DNA of 64,000 bases from Megamerina dolium (taxonomy: Eukaryota; Arthropoda; Insecta; Diptera; Megamerinidae), in assembly GCA_963854835.1 (NCBI GenBank), contig OY978529.1:37196055-37260054 (forward strand), read 5' to 3'. The notes beneath the pieces are model-generated. The model was not told the DNA's origin. It saw only the letters and a list, made by a program, of their open reading frames with translations, and made no database searches. Below, piece by piece: positions 59,661 to 64,000 of the stretch. A program made the translations under genes and the position numbers. Numbering within the stretch: position 1 is the stretch's first letter; each line of letters opens with the position of its first letter.

Positions 59661-61189
59661 CAGAACTTTTAGTAATTAACTTCAATCATTTTTAATTACA
59701 AAAAAAAAAAAAAGATTTATAAAAAGACATCGTTCCAGTACTCCATTTCTAAGAATTTTAATCATTTGTGATAAAAAAAAGCAAACTTTTACAATAAGCC
59801 TAAGCGTTGAAGTTACTCAAAATGTATTTTCTCTTACTCCAATTCGATCAAAAATTCGCATCATAATTACAAATTATCGTCCATGTAAGTACATATTTTA
59901 TAAAATTTGGTTGTATGTAGCATGTCCTTATTAAATAAATCAATATATGGTGATATTAAAGCATACACATATTGTATGTATTTAATAAAAGTTATATAAA
60001 GTTGGTGGCAGGCAAATTAAATTAGGAAACTTTTCCAACTTAATTTCTTATGTATGCGTATATAGCCAAAATCATCAAACTCATACAATCTGCCATCATA
60101 AAGTTGGGGTTTATTTGCTTACATATTCATAATAAAAATAAGTTCTAATTTATAAGACTTTTGATGTATGAGACATTATTAGAATCATTCGTAAAATGAA
60201 AAAAAAAATATGATATTTAAAAACTTACATAAAATTTGTGGGACGCAAGTGGTTCTATTAAACAAATTTTTTTTTTTTTAGATCGTAGGAAAAACCTCTT
60301 GATAAAACCATAAACTAGGCAATATTTGTGTCTAAATAATTTAAAATTTATGAAAAAATTGTAAATTTTAATGTTGAAAAAATCGACCATTCGTAATATA
60401 AAAACAAAGAATAATCAAATTTTTGACTACACATTTGACAAAATAGATCATTGAACCTTAACATTTTCGAATTTTCTAAACATTTATGCGTTCATTAATT
60501 AAATTATATTTAATCAAATGTAATTTAAACCAAGCGTATTAAATAAACTATGAGATTATAAGTGTAGCAAGAAAAAGGAGAAAGAGAAATTTAATAAAAC
60601 ACCTTCTTAACCTCAAAAACGTGCAGTTTGTGGCTTCTACTCTTGTAAGTAGTGATGAATATGATGACGATGATGATGATAATAATAAATTTGTTGCTTT
60701 AAATGAATTTTGAAATTAAATGACTCAAGATAAGATTGAAGTGTATATAAGTTTGTTGTTATTTTGTTATTACTTATGCTGTTGTTTTTGTTTTTATTAT
60801 TATTATTATTCAGTTTACTTATAAATTTATATTTATGTATTGCATTGGGGAAAAAGTATTGAAAGGTATCGATGATATAACACACCATAACTGCAAAACT
60901 ATTGGCTACGACTGGCAATGCTGTCAAAATTGACATTTAACATACATTTGACATATATTTGGTCAACCAAAGGAATTTGTTTTTTTTTTAATAAATGTAA
61001 ATGAGGGAAATTTTTATAACAAAAATATACTTCGCTCTCATTGACACATCATTGGGACAAAAATGGAACAAAAATACTGAGTTATATATTTAAATAGTGA
61101 CCTGTGCCCAATTTTGTAACACTGATTACCAAAAGTAGCTTGACGTGCCACACGAATTGACTGCAAGAATAATTTAGCGCAAAGCTCTT
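59661..61189. other. No gene seen
   Basis: A/T-rich DNA with ATG/GAT repeats near 60655-60690 and TTATTA near 60795. Confidence 0.4.
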
Positions 61190-61500
61190 TTGGAAGCCAT
61201 TTAATGACAAATCTTTGATTTCGGAAGTGTTGCCAATTGTTTGCGCATAATTTGGAAGAACAAAGAACTAATTAAATCTCTTTTGACAGAACTCTTGAGA
61301 CATCAGTGTACCAAGCTTTCTTACAGACCTCTTTTAGCAGATCTGTCATGGGATAATTTCTTACTTTTGGAAGAATTTCCAATTGAGCACCGTTTGAAAG
61401 AACAAAATTTCCTAATTAACTTTTGACAGACCTCTTGTGATATCAGTTTTCTCACAGAGCTTTTTCAGAAGCAACATCATGGAGATTTTCCACTTTTTTA
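61190..61500 (-). mobile_element. Old, highly diverged SINE relic (apparently duplicated)
   Basis: Text such as GGAAGTGTTGCCAATTGTTTGC, TTTTGACAGAACTCTTGAGACATC and, about 150 bases on, GGAAGAATTTCCAATTGAGCACC, TTTTGACAGACCTCTTGTGATATC reads like two degraded copies of the SINE body (GTCACAGAGCT; CTTGTGATGTCAC; GCCAATT). No head or target duplication remains. Confidence 0.4.
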
Positions 61501-61509
61501 GTGTTTTTA

Positions 61510-61830
61510 CAAAACCATAAATATTGTATGGGAGCCCTCGATATAGGAGGTAACTATGTTTAGAGAAGATGTTGAGAGAAAAATTGAATGGGGGTCGCTA
61601 GGGTTGATTACTGGATACATGTATACGATTTTATAGTGTTTTTACGTTAATTTTGTATGGGAGTTACCAAAAAAGAGTTCTGATTCGGAATGGGGATCGG
61701 ATATATAGTTTTCGCCTCTAGGGGCACTTTCTGGGGGAGCGTTTTTTCAAGACAGCAGAAAATTCCCAAGAAGAATTCCCCATCAATTTTTTTCTCCGCA
61801 ACATTTCCTCCAAACATATGTCACTTAAGG
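61510..61830 (+). repeat. Family X repeat block, fold-back
   Basis: Plus-orientation units (TGTATGGGAGCCCTCGATAT; GAATGGGGGTCGC; GATCGGATATATAGTTTTCG then CCTCTAGGGGC) are followed at about 61755 by the same family inverted (CCCCATCAATTTTTTTCTCC, CAACATTTCCTCCAAACATA). Confidence 0.55.
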
Positions 61831-61837
61831 GCATTTC

Positions 61838-62190
61838 GTGGTTACCGTAGCTCAGTGGTTAGTGCGTTGGCCTTCTGATCTGTAGGTCGTGGGTTCAATC
61901 CCCGGCTGAAGCATAATAAAATTTAATATCGAAAAGACTTTTCTTTCGAACGGTATCCATCTGCAAGCAAGAATTAGGAATTTTTCCGATAGTAACAATT
62001 TGCCAAAAATGGTTGTTAAAAGAGCTCTGTGGCAAAACTAAGTTAAAGTGATGTCACAAGGGTTCTGCCGTTTGGAACCGGCTAATATAAATAAGTCCCT
62101 TCTTATGCTGTCCAAATTTAACACGCACAACAGTATTGGAAGAGAAGCTCGGTGGTATCACAATGGGCCTTTCTGGCCTATAACCTAACC
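61838..62190 (+). mobile_element. tRNA-derived SINE, subfamily A, short 3' module
   Basis: The best-preserved head in the window: CCGTAGCTCAGTGGTTAGTG (A box) and GTGGGTTCAATCCCCGG (B box). The A-type body leads to CACAATGGGCCTTTCTGGCC and straight into TATAACCTAACC. The roughly 30-base CTCTCAGAGAGGGGGCAGCC segment of other A copies is absent. The target-site duplication TAAGGGCATTTC is perfect (61826-61837, 62191-62202). Confidence 0.93.
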
Positions 62191-62202
62191 TAAGGGCATT
62201 TC

Positions 62203-62524
62203 ACTATAAATGAGGAATTTCTGCGTGACTTCATGGAAAAAAATTCTGAAGTGTTTCAAATTGTATGAGTTTCGCCTGGATGAGCTGCATGAAAGTACAA
62301 ATTTCTATCTCTCCGCAAAACTGTCGACTTACTCAAAACAGAGCTTGATCCAGGCACTTCACGCACCCAAAAACTCAATGCAATAGTCACCGAGTTAGAT
62401 TGTCCATGGCGTTTACAATATTTGTCTAAAGAAATTGATTAAAATCGATACTTTTCCCCAAAAACCCAATATAAAAATATTATCAGCATATATATGAGTG
62501 ATGAACTAAACTTGTATTTTGGTG
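62203..62524. other. No gene seen; possible upstream region
   Basis: Unassigned DNA immediately before the leader-like stretch. No clear TATA box or initiator could be fixed. Confidence 0.3.
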
Positions 62525-62902
62525 CTAAATAAACGAGTATTTTCGTTGCAAAAAGTGAACAGTGAACAGCACCAACAGGCAGCAGCAAGCAACCGCAATA
62601 CGCTTCAAATAATTTTGGCAAGTTTGTTTTTTGATCTCATAAAACGACAACCGTACAACAACAACAAACGCCGTCATCACCAACCAGCACAGCCACCGGA
62701 CCACACCCACCCTCAATCGAATAAAAGAAATTTTAATGTAAACGTGTATACTTGAATGTATGTTTCTTTGTATGTACTTAATAAATGAGATGGCCAACTG
62801 CCAGGCGGCATGAAATACAAAAAAAAAAAAGAAAGAAAAAGAAACCCACAGGAAGGAATTCAAGCACAAAAAGACGACGTACAAATAATAACAGACGGAC
62901 GG
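62525..62902 (+). other. Candidate 5' leader exon with splice donor (weak to moderate)
   Basis: The plus strand has AAAAAGTGAACAGTGAACAG, GGCAGCAGCAAGCAACCGCA, a (CAA)n stretch and CACCAACCAGCACAGCCACC, a composition typical of fly 5' untranslated leaders and unlike the surrounding A/T DNA. A strong donor GG|GTAAGTGA sits at 62903-62908. Several short upstream ATGs and no long frame fit a non-coding first exon of a gene running out of the window to the right. The exact start is unknown. Confidence 0.3.
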
Positions 62903-64000
62903 GTAAGTGAAAAGTGGGCTCGCACACGAGTAAAATAAATATTTCAAGATTTAAATTTAGCAACCATAGTTCTTCTTCTTCTTCTTCTTCTTCTACCTTG
63001 CTTCCTTATCTCTCACTCTCTACTTCTGTCTATCTTTAGTGTCTGAAGTGGAGCGTGATGATGACGGGAATGTAGCGACGATGTACTTATTTAGTTGATG
63101 GCAAACGAAAAAAAGTTGGTAAAAAAAAAATACACCAAAAAAAGAAATCGGCACAAAAAGTACAAATGAACAAAATAAAAATAAAATAAATTGAAAACTT
63201 TAAATACCAAATATTTATGATCATTTAAAACAATTCATTACATTTGTATAATTTTATCTGTATGCCTTTCTGTGACTATATAATTTTAATTTATTTTTAG
63301 AATTAAGCAAATGAAATTTTGTGCTAAATTTAAATTAAAAGCACAAAAAGAGGAAGTGACAAGAAAATAGTAACAACAACAACAACAGAAGCCAATCGAA
63401 GCCAGTAGTGTAGGGTATGCGTAGGTAGCATTTACAATCAAATTGTGTGTACTCTTGTGGTACCTGTAGGGCATCATGTACATAAATATAAAAGGTCACC
63501 ATCATCAGAGTGGCAAATAAATAAATAATGAGATTGGGTTGAAATATTTTAAAAAAAAAAAATATGATTTTGGTTAAATTAAATTATTTTGCATGTTATA
63601 AAGATATTAGAGGGTAATAATGGCAAATCTTCCAGCAACAATTTTTAAAAGTTGTAGCAGTGAATGAGTACAACATTGTACTCAATGTGAGAGAACCACT
63701 GAACACACCCATTAATTCTGAACAATGACATTTATAATTTATTTGCGCATAAGAAAGAGTTACATATTGTTCATGATACGGCCATCCAAGACACGAAGAA
63801 ACCGCTAAAGTTATGAAATTAAAAATATGCGCGTCATACAAGTTGCCTTGGGGCTCCGCGCACACCACAGAAGTGCCTGCTATCTTAAGAAGCTTGGGGA
63901 GGCATTGTTGCAAAAATACATGCAAGAAAATTCAAAGCTCGGAGACAAATAATGTTGAACAAATCAAAGAGACGACCATTCGGATTTTAAGGATCTACAA
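62903..64000. other. No coding exon seen; possible intron
   Basis: Holds a (TTC)n microsatellite (62970-62994) and A-rich runs. If the leader exon is real this is its first intron. Confidence 0.3.
62970..62994. repeat. (TTC)n microsatellite
   Basis: About eight TTC units. Confidence 0.9.

Noticed and set aside
61846..61916. tRNA-like sequence with A and B boxes (also at 9511, 26073, 37222 and other sites)
   Set aside because: Each is the head of a SINE continuing into a shared body, often with target duplications, and the anticodon and acceptor arms do not form a proper tRNA. These are not tRNA genes.
62525..62947. 140-codon hydrophobic minus-strand frame
   Set aside because: It is the complement of the CAA-rich leader-like stretch, and its hydrophobicity is a by-product of T-rich codons.

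Overview
The window looks like strongly A+T-rich intergenic or intronic DNA of a dipteran insect, probably a tephritid-type or similar higher fly. That placement is an inference. It rests on insect tRNA-derived SINEs, Tc1/mariner and piggyBac-type elements, an R1-clade LINE relic, CA(A/G)-rich leader-like stretches and many ATGT, GAT and AAT microsatellites. I found no host gene that I can name. The only long intact coding region is a 346-codon Tc1-like transposase.

Layout. 0-17 kb: a SINE at 0.37 kb; a terminal-inverted-repeat (TIR) element holding diverged 150/300-bp repeats (here 'family X') at 1.1-1.7 kb; a bare family X array at 2.6-3.85 kb; a second TIR-bounded array at 5.1-7.0 kb with a SINE inside it; a small inverted-repeat element and a SINE at 9.1-9.9 kb; two adjacent repeat arrays at 12.1-13.1 kb; an R1-clade LINE relic beside an AAT microsatellite at 14.8-15.9 kb; a SINE at 16.0 kb. 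17-30 kb: mariner DNA-binding-domain relics at 17.6-17.8 kb; a third TIR-bounded family X array at 20.4-21.5 kb; a SINE and LINE scraps at 22.8-23.5 kb; a TTAA-flanked piggyBac-like element at 25.5-26.0 kb; a tandem pair of SINEs at 26.1-26.6 kb; a SINE at 29.9 kb.

30.4-32.1 kb holds a complete Tc1-like transposon of the IR/DR type: about 220-bp terminal inverted repeats, each with two binding-site-like direct repeats, TA flanks and an uninterrupted transposase. Its third catalytic acidic residue is replaced by alanine (D152, D243, A278). It is therefore predicted to be inactive as an enzyme, although its ends look usable.

33-64 kb: more SINEs (37.2, 37.9, 59.3, 61.2, 61.8 kb), LINE fragments (40.4-41.2, 43.9 kb), several MITEs (33.9, 42.0, 44.8, 46.7, 59.4 kb), a mariner transposase pseudogene (50.9-51.2 kb) and simple-to-complex tandem arrays (36.5, 48.3, 52.9-54.4, 58.5-59.3 kb). 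Weak hints of host transcription units are a candidate minus-strand terminal exon at 58.1-58.3 kb, a candidate plus-strand 5' leader exon with a good splice donor at 62.5-62.9 kb, and possible leader or signal-peptide exons at 33.1 and 16.6 kb.

The most interesting themes are three. First, one SINE head and body carries two different 3' ends, one of which ends in TTAGG-like repeats. Second, one diverged tandem-repeat family recurs inside elements with similar TTARRGTGGG-like inverted termini. Third, the Tc1-like copy is structurally perfect but catalytically mutated.
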